A DNA stretch of 64,000 nucleotides, taken from Amycolatopsis alba DSM 44262 (lineage in GTDB: Bacteria; Actinomycetota; Actinomycetes; Mycobacteriales; Pseudonocardiaceae). The notes below the pieces were generated by a model. It was not told where the DNA came from, made no database searches, and saw only the letters and a program-made list of their open reading frames with translations. Position 1 is the stretch's first letter. Each line of letters starts with the position of its first letter. The translations under genes were made by a program, and so were the position numbers. This document shows positions 18,765 to 27,502 of this stretch, piece by piece. The DNA is taken from assembly GCF_000384215.1 (NCBI RefSeq), contig NZ_KB913032.1, forward strand, positions 1-64,000, in the 5' to 3' direction.

Positions 18765-20647
18765 GGCTGCTGCACCTGACCTTCATAGGCCCGTCGGTCG
18801 ACCCCGCCACCGTGGAATTCGGCCCCAAGCTCACCCTCGTCCGCGGACCGTCCGACACGGGGAAGTCACACATCGCCGACTCCCTCGACTTCATGCTGGG
18901 CGGCTCGAAACTCGAGGAACTCCCCGAACACGAAGGCTACGACCAAGTGCTACTCGGCGTGCAGCTGCCCGACGGGGAGCCGGTGACACTGGCCCGGAGC
19001 CCGCACGGTGGCAATTTCAGCCTCTTCCAGGGCGATCACCGCGCCTACCCGTTGCCCGTCGACCGCAAGCCGTTATCGGCGAAGCATAGTGCCAAGAGCA
19101 CCGAGAACCTCTCGCGCTATCTCCTGGGCAAGCTCGGCCTCGATGACAAGGTCATTCGCAAGGATGGCGCCGGGAACACTGTCTCGTTCACTGTTCGAGC
19201 CCTGGCTCCCCTGTTCCTCGTGAACGAAATCAAGATCCAGGCTAAGACCTCACCGATCTCGACAGGGCAGCGCACAGACGAGACCAAAGAAATCTCTGCC
19301 TTTCGCCTGCTGTTGCAGGGCGAGGACGACTCCGCGATCACGCCAGGCGAATCGGAGAAAGACCAGCGCAGGTCCAAGACAGCCAAGAGCGAAGTCATCG
19401 ACACGTTGATATCCGAGCTGCGCGAACAACTCCACAGCAACGAGACTCTTCAACAGATCAACGAACAACGCCAGCGCCTACAGGCGACGATTGCCGGATC
19501 GACAGCGAGCATCGAGCAGGCTGCCGAAGCGAGGCAGCAGTGGGGGCATGCCCTGTCCAACAACGAGCGGCTTGCCACCGCCGCACAGCGAAGCCTGACC
19601 GAACTGGAGACACTCGATGCACGGTTCACACTCCTGCACAAGCAGTACACCTCTGACCTAGACCGGCTGGACGCCGTCGCTGAAGCCGGGACACTACTCG
19701 GCTACTTCAGCCCCGGACGTTGCGTGTTCTGCGGCGCCGACCCCGAACACCAGCACCTCAACGAGGACTGCGCCGACGACACAACTGCGCTCGCCGAATC
19801 CGTGCGCGAAGAAAAGCGTAAGACGACCGCGCTCCGCGGGGACCTGGTTGAAGCCATCGCCGGCCTGCGCGCCGAACGCGACGAGAAAGTTCAGAGGCTC
19901 CAGGCCTTCACCGACCAAGCAGCCCAGGCACGGACAGAGATCGCGCGGCTGGACGACCTGCTCAGCCCCCAGGAAACCGAGCTCAGCGACCTACTCACTA
20001 AGTCATCTCAACTGGAACGCGACGCCGACGCCATCAACCGCATTCAGCGCCTCGAAAGACTCCGCACCGAGATCGAAGAGGCGCCGAAGCCAGACAAAAT
20101 GGAGCGAACGGCAGGTCTGCAACGCATCGCAGTCGCCAACCTCTCCCGCATGATCGCAGCCCGACTAGGGGCCTGGGGCTACCAGGAAGCCGAAACCACC
20201 AGCTACAACTTCGACAAACAAGACATCATGTCCGGCAACCAGCTGCGCTCGGCCCACGGCAAAGGTGTCCGGGCCATCCTGCACGCCGCCTTCACCATAT
20301 CGCTCGCCCAGTACTGCTTCGACAACGACCTCCCCCACCCCGGCTTCGTCATACTCGACTCCCCCCTGGTCGTCTACCGGCCGCCGGACCCGAACGACGA
20401 ACCCGACAACAGCGGCGACATCCTCGACACCACCAGCCTCTCAGCCCTGTTCTTCGCCGATATCCAGACGAACTTCTCCGGCCAAATCATCATCCTGGAG
20501 AACCAGAACCCACCGAACCATCTGGAGTCCGGGACACGGGACATCTCTTTCACCAAAAACGCAGACCATGGACGCTACGGCTTGTTCCCCCGTAACCGGA
20601 CCCACAACGTCAGCTCAGAAGACACGAGTCGTGACACAACCCGGTAA
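18752..20647 (+). CDS. ABC-3C-like ATPase with zinc-hook coiled coil
   Basis: 631 residues. Walker A is GPSDTGKSH near residue 35. A long coiled coil (about 215-465) is interrupted by a cysteine/histidine knuckle (CVFCGADPEHQHLNEDC) resembling a Rad50 zinc hook. The C-terminal half has the Walker B-like VILDSPLVVY, with a preceding region that should hold the ABC signature. This is the SMC/Rad50-like ATPase layout of the DUF3732 group in ABC-3C systems. It is translated with the two upstream genes. It probably senses foreign or abnormal nucleic acid and licenses the nuclease. A degenerate copy of the exonuclease/HTH fragment follows its stop. Confidence 0.8.
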   Translation: MERLRLLHLTFIGPSVDPATVEFGPKLTLVRGPSDTGKSHIADSLDFMLGGSKLEELPEHEGYDQVLLGVQLPDGEPVTLARSPHGGNFSLFQGDHRAYPLPVDRKPLSAKHSAKSTENLSRYLLGKLGLDDKVIRKDGAGNTVSFTVRALAPLFLVNEIKIQAKTSPISTGQRTDETKEISAFRLLLQGEDDSAITPGESEKDQRRSKTAKSEVIDTLISELREQLHSNETLQQINEQRQRLQATIAGSTASIEQAAEARQQWGHALSNNERLATAAQRSLTELETLDARFTLLHKQYTSDLDRLDAVAEAGTLLGYFSPGRCVFCGADPEHQHLNEDCADDTTALAESVREEKRKTTALRGDLVEAIAGLRAERDEKVQRLQAFTDQAAQARTEIARLDDLLSPQETELSDLLTKSSQLERDADAINRIQRLERLRTEIEEAPKPDKMERTAGLQRIAVANLSRMIAARLGAWGYQEAETTSYNFDKQDIMSGNQLRSAHGKGVRAILHAAFTISLAQYCFDNDLPHPGFVILDSPLVVYRPPDPNDEPDNSGDILDTTSLSALFFADIQTNFSGQIIILENQNPPNHLESGTRDISFTKNADHGRYGLFPRNRTHNVSSEDTSRDTTR

Positions 20648-20688
20648 AAGCACATTCACGCCAGCGGGACCCGAGCCGAGCTGAGTAT

Positions 20689-21074
20689 GCGGCCCTTGAG
20701 TTCGGCTGCGCGTTCAGGCGTATCTGTAAGTCCTGGCGCGTCGATGTCACACAAGAGCTTGATCAACCGGGATCGGATCGCCCCGGCCGTGCAGCCATGT
20801 TGTTAGGCGAGTTCGTCGTGTAGAGCGGTTGGACTGGCGAGAGGGTCGCCTCGAGCTATTGTCTGCGCAGTACAGCTTCAAGGTCAGGTGCCCACGAGAC
20901 ATGCGAGCGCGCGGAGCCGCCGGGGCGGGACGGAATGATTCGCTGGGAGGGTGTGGCGGCGGCCGCGGGAAGCAAGAGGCCAGGCTTTGCCGGCGGCCCG
21001 AGTGTCAGCGATTCGGTGTTGAAGTCCGCTCGATAGGTGTGGTGAGGCGTCGATCTCGGTGGTGCTACGTCCAA
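20689..21074 (-). pseudogene. second, more decayed copy of the exonuclease/HTH fragment
   Basis: DNA here aligns by eye with 8850-9220. Shared stretches include GGCGCGTCGAT, GAGCTTGATCAA or AAGCTTGATCAA, and CCACGAG/AGCATG. The reading SHVSWAPDLEAVLRRQ matches SHASWTPDLEAALREQW. The frame carries stops (for example at about 20800) and more indels than the first copy. Both copies are on the minus strand next to a candidate defence gene. Confidence 0.55.
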
Positions 21075-21099
21075 TGGAGACAGCTGATGTCGGGCTTGC

Positions 21100-21420
21100 T
21101 CAGCCGCCGGTGGCCTTGGTGATCCCGTCGGACATGCGTCGTGCGAGCTGCTGAAACCTGGCCCACGAGTCCTGATCTTCGGCCCAGTCGTACATCGTGC
21201 GACTGCAGATGGTTTGATAGAAGGGATGAGCGGGGTCGGCCGCCATTTCCCGCATCAACCTCGCCACCTCGACGGCACGATCGCCGAGTATGCGCACCAT
21301 CCGTTCCGCGGACTCGTCGGCATGTTCTGCCAGATTGTCGTAAATGAACAAGCCGAGTTCGTCGACGTTGTAGTACAGAATGAACTCGTCGAGTAGCGCA
21401 TCCTGCGGGGTTCGTGTCAT
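21100..21420 (-). CDS. putative immunity protein of the WXG-toxin-like gene
   Basis: 106 residues from ATG 21420, 5 bases after the toxin-like gene. It is acidic and helical (DALLDEFILYYNVDELGLFIYDNLAEHADESAE, written across two helices). No signal peptide or enzyme motif is present. A small acidic protein placed directly downstream of a WXG-plus-C-terminal-domain gene is the usual position for an immunity factor. The family itself is not recognised. Confidence 0.5.
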   Translation of the reverse strand: MTRTPQDALLDEFILYYNVDELGLFIYDNLAEHADESAERMVRILGDRAVEVARLMREMAADPAHPFYQTICSRTMYDWAEDQDSWARFQQLARRMSDGITKATGG

Positions 21421-21425
21421 TGGGC

Positions 21426-22514
21426 TCACGGCTCCGGAAAGTAGGTGACTGGGCGCCACTCGTTCGCGCTCGGCACGTATTCGTAGCTGACAGTGGCGGT
21501 CTTCTGGGGTGCGACGATGAGATCAGGAATACGACTGCCATTAGCATCCAGCGCGGGAGGGCTACCCAGCCCACCGACCCTACGCGCGACTTGCGCTGAT
21601 TCGCCGAACCCGCGAGGGTCGTTCGTGGGCACACTGACTCTGTGCCGGACCGGTATCCCAGTAGCCGGATGGACATAGAGCTGTTGACCCGTCACAGGAT
21701 CAGTGTGGAAATCCACCGTGCCGTTGCGAAGGTCGGCTTCGAGCTGGGTACGTGCCCGTCCCAACGCTTCAGCTTCAGCTTGGGCGCTACGGAATCGGGA
21801 CGCGCGGACGGGGTGCGGTTTCACGCGCAGACCGTTCGGGGCTCTGCCGGTGCGTACCCGGGTGGCTTGCTGTTCGTCAGTTGTCTGGTAGCCATGCCTG
21901 CTGTGGCCGTGGCCCTTCTTCGCCGCCGTTGGCTTCGGGTTCTCCAGCGGTTGGTCAACGTTGTCGACCGACCGTTCGGCACGCCGGCAAGATCGCTCCG
22001 CCTGCCATTTTTCGCGCGTCGTGGACCGGTCGCCCGGAGCAGGAGCACCGATGGAACGGCTATTACCCGCATCGTGGGTGACGCCCTGGCCCCCAGTGTC
22101 GACGTTGTGCGCGTGTTCATACGGTGCATTTCGGTCTCTATCAGAGCCTTCCTTATCATCTGAGACGCTGCTCGGCGCATCAGATGAGACTGCATTGACG
22201 TCGCCTTGCGGCGGCGAAAGCGTGCCTACCTTGTTGCCTGACTTGCCGCAGTGTGCGGCTATGTATTTCTCGGCATGCTGGGAAGCTTGCAGGAGGCTCT
22301 GTGTCGCGAGACGGCACTTGTGATCGGCTTCGAGGAGGCGTTGGGCGATCTGTTGCCCAGCGGATGATGCTTGGCGCTCTCGACTCAAGAGTGCCACCGC
22401 TTGTTGCCACGCTGCGTTCACTGCACGATGGGCGGCTTCCAGACGCCGGGCGTACTGAAGAGCGTCGCGCCGGATTTCCTCCAGCGCGCCGCACAGATCT
22501 TGCAGGCGTGACAC
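21426..22514 (-). CDS. WXG-like protein with variable C-terminal domain, putative T7SS toxin
   Basis: 362 residues from GTG 22514. Residues 1-95 are helical and end LLQASQHAEKYIAAHCG, echoing the end of the adjacent 86-aa WXG100-like protein (ALQQAAATANKYASSL). A Pro/Ser/Asp-rich low-complexity linker (about 95-210) follows. The compact C-terminal domain (about 225-362) begins with a helix (AEAEALGRARTQLEADL) and contains HTDPVTGQQLYVHPATGIPV and VSYEYVPSANEWRPV. Helical export module, linker and small C-terminal domain is the layout of type VII polymorphic toxins. The C-terminal fold and target are unknown. Confidence 0.55.
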   Translation of the reverse strand: MSRLQDLCGALEEIRRDALQYARRLEAAHRAVNAAWQQAVALLSRERQASSAGQQIAQRLLEADHKCRLATQSLLQASQHAEKYIAAHCGKSGNKVGTLSPPQGDVNAVSSDAPSSVSDDKEGSDRDRNAPYEHAHNVDTGGQGVTHDAGNSRSIGAPAPGDRSTTREKWQAERSCRRAERSVDNVDQPLENPKPTAAKKGHGHSRHGYQTTDEQQATRVRTGRAPNGLRVKPHPVRASRFRSAQAEAEALGRARTQLEADLRNGTVDFHTDPVTGQQLYVHPATGIPVRHRVSVPTNDPRGFGESAQVARRVGGLGSPPALDANGSRIPDLIVAPQKTATVSYEYVPSANEWRPVTYFPEP

Positions 22515-22526
22515 GAGCGTCTGTCG

Positions 22527-22787
22527 CTACAGTGAGCTGGCGTACTTGTTGGCGGTTGCCGCCGCCTGTTGCAGGGCTGCGACCGCGGAGCTGACCTGTT
22601 TCTCTGCCGCTTGCAGGGCAGCGATCATGTTCTTGTCAACTTGTTGAGCGCTGCCGCCGATGGTGGCGTTGACTTGCCCGACAGCTTGCGAGAATTTTGA
22701 TTTGAATCCGGCGAGGCCGTCTGCTGTGCTTTTTGCTTGCTGTCCGACTGCTGAGATCTGGCCTTTGAGTCGCGCCAACTCCGACAT
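22527..22787 (-). CDS. WXG100/ESAT-6-like protein
   Basis: 86 residues, nearly all helix (LARLKGQISAVGQQAKSTADGL, AALQAAEKQVSSAVAALQQAA), the size of a WXG100 protein. The central WXG is not obvious; GGSAQQ occupies the turn. It lies 12 bases upstream of the toxin-like gene and downstream of an FtsK-type ATPase gene. This matches the usual substrate-ATPase arrangement of type VII-like secretion. Confidence 0.6.
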   Translation of the reverse strand: MSELARLKGQISAVGQQAKSTADGLAGFKSKFSQAVGQVNATIGGSAQQVDKNMIAALQAAEKQVSSAVAALQQAAATANKYASSL

Positions 22788-22864
22788 TTATCCGAGCTCC
22801 GATCGTTCCTGTTGTTTGGTGGCAGTGATGATGAGGGCAAGAATTTAGTTGCATGGACAGATGA

Positions 22865-23311
22865 CTACCGCAGCCACTTGCGGCGGCGTCGCGATGCGAT
22901 CGGTCTTTCGGGGCTGACGTATCCGACTTGACTTGCCTGGTTTGTGGCAGCCTGGTACGAGAGAACCGCACGCTGCAATGCTTCGACCGCTTGTTGTTGT
23001 GCGTAGACGGCGGCGACGACTTCGTGCTCGATGGGCGGCGGCACTGGTGCAGGCTGCACTGCGAGGGGCAGCATGTGCGTCTGTCCCACCGAGGACAAGG
23101 CCTCCAGGGCCCAGGAGTAGTGCTGCTGGACGTGGCGACGGAGTTCCCGCTCTTTGGCCGAGGTCGCCGTGCGGGCGTGTTCGACACCCAGTCGATGCGT
23201 AGCGAGGACACGGTCGCGGCGACGCTCTGCCTCGCGGAGCTTGTTCCTGGCCGCAGGGCCGATTCTGGTCAGTCCCACAATGGCACCCAGATAGTCTCCA
23301 TAAGTAGTCAC
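22865..23311 (-). CDS. helical hypothetical protein of the type VII-like locus
   Basis: About 148 residues from GTG 23311, overlapping the FtsK stop by GTGA. The protein is helical, with a basic, charged middle (RNKLREAERRRDRVLATHR) and a second helical half (VYAQQQAVEALQRAVLSYQAA) and a basic C-terminus (RRRRKWLR). Translational coupling to the ATPase suggests a structural or chaperone role for the same secretion locus. Family not recognised. Confidence 0.55.
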   Translation of the reverse strand: MTTYGDYLGAIVGLTRIGPAARNKLREAERRRDRVLATHRLGVEHARTATSAKERELRRHVQQHYSWALEALSSVGQTHMLPLAVQPAPVPPPIEHEVVAAVYAQQQAVEALQRAVLSYQAATNQASQVGYVSPERPIASRRRRKWLR

Positions 23312-26196
23312 TGGTCCCAGTCCGTTTCCGTCAGGGCGTTGTAGATGTCGCGGTTCAGCGGCATCAGAGGGATCAGGGTGACTGGCGCGGGCAGTTGGGT
23401 GCGGTCGAAGAGAAGGCCGCGGTTGTCGCGGGGGGACCATGTGACGGTGTGCCCCATGAGATCGGTGATATCTCGTTGCTCAGCGCGTAGTGCCAGGATC
23501 GAGTCCATCGCGGTGGTCGGGTCGTAGCCGAGGTGCGCTTTGAACATGCCGATGCTGGACCACCAGCCGAGGATGTGTGTTCCGTGTGCTGGGCCGTCGC
23601 GCAAGATCGCCTGAAGGTCTTCGACAGGCTGGTTGAACGACTCGTCCGGCTGGTTGAGCGCGCCTGCCCTGTCGAGGGCGAACGCGACCACGTAGTGCGC
23701 GGATCCAGTTGAGTGGGCACTGTCCTGTGCGATCCGTGGCAGTTCGGCGGTCGCGTCCTGGTGTTGCAGCAGGCGTGCCTGGCAGCTGAAATGATGGAGA
23801 AGGTCCAGCAGGAGGGGCATTCCGGAGTCAGCGGACTCTGAGTCGGTCAGGTAGCTGAGGACTGTGAAGGACGCATCTCCGGTGGGATGCTGGATTGCCA
23901 GTGAGATGGCTGCGGCCTGCAGCGCGCCGATGGCGAGGTTCGGCTCGGTGCGGTGGCCGATTCCGAGTGGCTGGGCTCGGTGGCCGGCTCCGACGACGGC
24001 CAGGTGCCTGCCTGGTGTCGCGGGCAAGGGGACCCCGATCGGCGAATCCGTGATCGCGATCGGCATTCCGAGCAGGCCGGTTTTCGTCGCAGTCGTCGCG
24101 CGCGTGCTGGCGCGTAACTCACGCAGCTGCGGGATGGCTCCGACCAGCGTCGCCGTGCTGCTGCCGAGGAATACCGAGGGTGGCGCGGCACCGGCGGGGC
24201 GCTGGTTCCAGCATTGCATGCGGAGGGCCGTGAGGTCGTCGTCCTCGGCTACTGCGATGACCGCCCGCCGGTTCCCTTCGATCTGACCGAAGTCAAGATT
24301 GACGACAGCCTCGCCTCGGAATCGTAACCGCGCGGCCTCGGTGTTCTTGGTGTCCAAGACTGCCTGGGACTCGCTGGAAGAGTTCTTCAGCGCGACGCGG
24401 ATCGGGAACTGCGAGTAGATCCCGCCTTCCTTGGCCATCAGCGCGGTGATGCCTGAGATCGTCTGAGACGCCAGCACAAGGTGGATACCGTAGGCGCGAC
24501 CCCGGCGAGCGAGCCGCTCCAGAAGCTGAACAGCTCGGTCGGTAAGGGGATCGTCTTCCTCGAATAGCACCTGGAACTCGTCGATCACCGCGACGATGCG
24601 CGGCATCTTCGCGTCGGGGACCTGTCTTCGGTAGGTGGCGATTTGATCGCCGTGCGGCTTGATGACGCGTGCCCGGCGGTCGAACTCCGCGAACAGGTAC
24701 TCCAGGACGGCGATTCCGTAGTCACGGTCGCTTTCCAAACCGATGAGCCTGACGTGCGGAAGCCAGTCCGGGGAGGTGTCACTGGGAGCCAAGGGGTAGA
24801 AGGTGACACCATCTTTGAAATCGAGCAGGCACAGTTCCAGCTCATCGGGCCCGTACCGGACCGCGAGGCTGTGGATGAAGACTTTGAGGAAGTTCGACTT
24901 GCCCTGGCCTACGGCACCGGTCACCAGCACGTTGTGCCGCTGCTCGCGGTCATCGCCCAGTGTCAGGCTCACCACGTCGTGCCCTACGCGGCCGACTGCC
25001 GCGGTAATCCCGTCGGCCGACTTTTCCGTCCACAACTGCTCAGTCGACTGGATCTCGGCGAACGAAATTCGTGGTGCGGTCGCCGACCGGGCGCGAGTCG
25101 CGATCACAGAGATTGTGCTCTGGAGCTGCTGGCCCGTAGGTACCTCAAGTCGCGCCATCGCGTGCGGGGCTCCTGACCATTTGACGGTGCCCGCCCCCCA
25201 GTTGACCGTCACCGTTTGGGCATACCGGTCAAGCTGATCAAGGACTTCACCCAGCATGACAGCATTCTTGGAACTGGAGTTGTGGTGGATCACAAAACTG
25301 ATCCCGTGTGCGGGCCCGCTGCGCAGCAAGCTGACCAGGGTACGGGCGGAGCGTTCGGAGACACCTTGAGGAAAGTCCAGCAGAGTCACCAATTGATAGG
25401 ACTCGAGGGGTTGGCCCGTGGCCCGTCGCAACGCACCGAGGCTGGAGGCCTGTCCCCTGCCGAGGTCGCCAACACGGCGCACGTCATCGACAAGCTGATC
25501 GAGCAGCTCCTCCAAGTTCTCAGGAAGCGCTCCAGAGCTGGCGAACAGCTCGTCACTGACCTCGCGCAGCGGCATGAACGGCGCCAAGTAGCCACGCAGG
25601 CAAGGGTCGAATACTCGAAGCATTAACTGACCAGGTCCGGTGCCGGCCAACGCGCGAACGACGATATTGTGGATGACGCCCTTCAACGGCGGCACGTCCT
25701 GCCCGGATCTCAACACAACATTGCCCTCGTCGAGCAACGGCACGATAAGCGGGATCTCGGCGCTCATGTCGATATCAGGCACATCCAACGTACCCAGCCG
25801 CACGTATCGGGCTGCAGCCAGCGGATCGGTGACATCGGGCAGAGGACCCGATGTCACCCAACGTGTCCCGAAATCGTCCGGCGCGAGCTCCGACACCGCA
25901 GCGGTGATCCGGTGCATGCCTTTCGTCGTCGATCGAGCTACCCGGCGACGGACTACGGCGACCTCATCGTCATACGCCGAGTTCGCGTCATCGATGCACT
26001 GTTGACTCGCCCTGGCACCGTCATCCGCGAGCCAGCTGCGCAATGCACCCGCCGCACGCCCCGTTGCAGTGAACACTTGGCCGGCGGCCTCGTGCAGGGC
26101 GTGCAGCTCGGCATCACCGGGCTCACTAGACCGATCTCCATCCCCCGGCCACGACGCCTTTCCCGCTCCCGCGGCCGCCCCCTCATTATCGACCAT
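23308..26196 (-). CDS. FtsK/SpoIIIE-type ATPase, EccC-like
   Basis: About 962 residues from ATG 26196 (GGGGAG 12 bases upstream); the frame stays open to 26568. A helical N-terminal region is followed by a degenerate ATPase-like segment (VVLRSGQDVPPLKGVIHNIV). The active FtsK domain has Walker A VTGAVGQGKSNFL and Walker B VAVIDEFQVLFEEDD. A third, degenerate domain (GRHLAVVGAGHRAQPLGIG) follows. Tandem FtsK domains with WXG100-like genes next door are the signature of the type VII secretion motor. No membrane anchor is evident, unlike classical EccC, so it may use a separate anchor or act on another substrate. Confidence 0.75.
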   Translation of the reverse strand: MVDNEGAAAGAGKASWPGDGDRSSEPGDAELHALHEAAGQVFTATGRAAGALRSWLADDGARASQQCIDDANSAYDDEVAVVRRRVARSTTKGMHRITAAVSELAPDDFGTRWVTSGPLPDVTDPLAAARYVRLGTLDVPDIDMSAEIPLIVPLLDEGNVVLRSGQDVPPLKGVIHNIVVRALAGTGPGQLMLRVFDPCLRGYLAPFMPLREVSDELFASSGALPENLEELLDQLVDDVRRVGDLGRGQASSLGALRRATGQPLESYQLVTLLDFPQGVSERSARTLVSLLRSGPAHGISFVIHHNSSSKNAVMLGEVLDQLDRYAQTVTVNWGAGTVKWSGAPHAMARLEVPTGQQLQSTISVIATRARSATAPRISFAEIQSTEQLWTEKSADGITAAVGRVGHDVVSLTLGDDREQRHNVLVTGAVGQGKSNFLKVFIHSLAVRYGPDELELCLLDFKDGVTFYPLAPSDTSPDWLPHVRLIGLESDRDYGIAVLEYLFAEFDRRARVIKPHGDQIATYRRQVPDAKMPRIVAVIDEFQVLFEEDDPLTDRAVQLLERLARRGRAYGIHLVLASQTISGITALMAKEGGIYSQFPIRVALKNSSSESQAVLDTKNTEAARLRFRGEAVVNLDFGQIEGNRRAVIAVAEDDDLTALRMQCWNQRPAGAAPPSVFLGSSTATLVGAIPQLRELRASTRATTATKTGLLGMPIAITDSPIGVPLPATPGRHLAVVGAGHRAQPLGIGHRTEPNLAIGALQAAAISLAIQHPTGDASFTVLSYLTDSESADSGMPLLLDLLHHFSCQARLLQHQDATAELPRIAQDSAHSTGSAHYVVAFALDRAGALNQPDESFNQPVEDLQAILRDGPAHGTHILGWWSSIGMFKAHLGYDPTTAMDSILALRAEQRDITDLMGHTVTWSPRDNRGLLFDRTQLPAPVTLIPLMPLNRDIYNALTETDWDQ

Positions 26197-26638
26197 AAGC
26201 TGTAGCTGCTCCCCCGTTTCGCTGCTAGCTGTCGCCGTCCTCCCGCACCCAGACCAAATTGGCTGATCGAGTGTGCTGATCTCTCCGCCATATTTGATCA
26301 GCCTGCTGAGGCCCGGCGCTGACGCTAGGTCACCGAGTTGGCGCGCAGAGTTTAGACCAAAAGGCGCAGCGTTGTGAAGGGCTTCACCAAGCCGCACCGC
26401 TGCCCACAAGGACAGCCTCATAACGGAGCGAGCCGCGCAGACGCAGGTCGTGAAGTGCACTGTTCGCCCCCTCCAATGGGTGATCTCGGTAGCCTCTAGC
26501 AACGCGGCGATCATGCCGCCAGCTGAGCAAGTAGCACGCCGCAGAAGAAGCCGACGCAGGCCGACCACGCCACAAGCTGGGCGAGGGTTCGTATCGAGCA
26601 GAGGATCTTCATCCGGCCGCCCTCCAAGACGAAAAAGT

Positions 26639-26657
26639 CACAGTGACAAGTACTGTG
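26639..26657 (+). promoter_or_regulatory. inverted repeat upstream of the Nudix-winged-helix gene
   Basis: CACAGT (26639-26644) and ACTGTG (26652-26657) flank 7 bases, about 70-85 bases before the start. A possible -35 (TTGACG) begins at about 26663, immediately after it. Placement fits an operator, possibly autoregulatory because the downstream protein resembles NrtR-type regulators. Confidence 0.4.
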
Positions 26658-26725
26658 CGTCTTTGACGGTAGCGCGCCGCACTCATTCTAGTCAAGATGA
26701 CCAGAAGAGGGTTATGGTGGGCTAC

Positions 26726-27472
26726 ATGAGCAGGCGAGACAGGTTTCGGTACGCGGTCGCGGTCGACATGATCGTGCTGACGGTGCGCGAGCAAGCGCTG
26801 CAGGTGCTGGTCATCGAGCGCGCCAGGAAGCCCTTTCTCGGCAAGCTCGCGCTTCCTGGGGGGTTCCTGGAGGATGGCGAGAATCTTGACCAGGCCGCCC
26901 ACCGTGAACTCGCGGAAGAGACAGGCCTGGACGCGGAGACACTGCACATCCGGCAGTTCCGGACCTACGGCGACCCGGACCGTGACCCCCGGGGTCCGAT
27001 CCTGTCCGTGGCCTATGTTGCGCTGATGCCCGATCTGCCGATTCCGATCGCCGGAGGCGACGCCAGCGCCGCACGCTGGACGCCAGCAGACGACCTGCTT
27101 TCCGATCCCGCTGTACTGGCGTTCGACCATCACCGGATCCTCAGTGACGCGGTCGACAGCGCCCGCGATCTGCTGTCCCACACCACACTCGCGACGACGT
27201 TCTGTCCACCAGAGTTCACCATCAGCCAGCTGCGCGAGGTCTACGAAACCGTCTGGGGCATCGAACTGGAACCATCGAACTTTCACCGCAAGATCACCCG
27301 GGCCGACGGCTTCGTCACCCCCACCGGAGGCAAAGCTTCCAGCGACGGTGGCCGTCGCGCCACCCTCTACCGCGCGGGACCCGCAACCCAGCTGTATCCG
27401 GCGCTGCTGCGCGAGCACCACCCGAAGAACGCCCGCCAGGCCGGTGAGCACCAGGAGCTGTCCACGTTGTAG
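26726..27472 (+). CDS. Nudix hydrolase with C-terminal winged helix, NrtR-like
   Basis: About 248 residues from ATG 26726; ATG 26714 is an alternative. The Nudix box is complete (GGFLEDGENLDQAAHRELAEETGL). The C-terminal 90 residues (PPEFTISQLREVYETVWGIELEPSNFHRKI) match the winged-helix end of NrtR/ADP-ribose-pyrophosphatase regulators. It probably binds or hydrolyses an ADP-ribose-type nucleotide and may regulate transcription. The next gene, 30 bases downstream, encodes a nucleosidase-STAND protein, so a joint role in sensing or clearing nucleotide signals is plausible. Confidence 0.8.
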   Translation: MSRRDRFRYAVAVDMIVLTVREQALQVLVIERARKPFLGKLALPGGFLEDGENLDQAAHRELAEETGLDAETLHIRQFRTYGDPDRDPRGPILSVAYVALMPDLPIPIAGGDASAARWTPADDLLSDPAVLAFDHHRILSDAVDSARDLLSHTTLATTFCPPEFTISQLREVYETVWGIELEPSNFHRKITRADGFVTPTGGKASSDGGRRATLYRAGPATQLYPALLREHHPKNARQAGEHQELSTL

Positions 27473-27502
27473 CACCCGATGGTTCACGCACGGGAGGACT
27501 CG

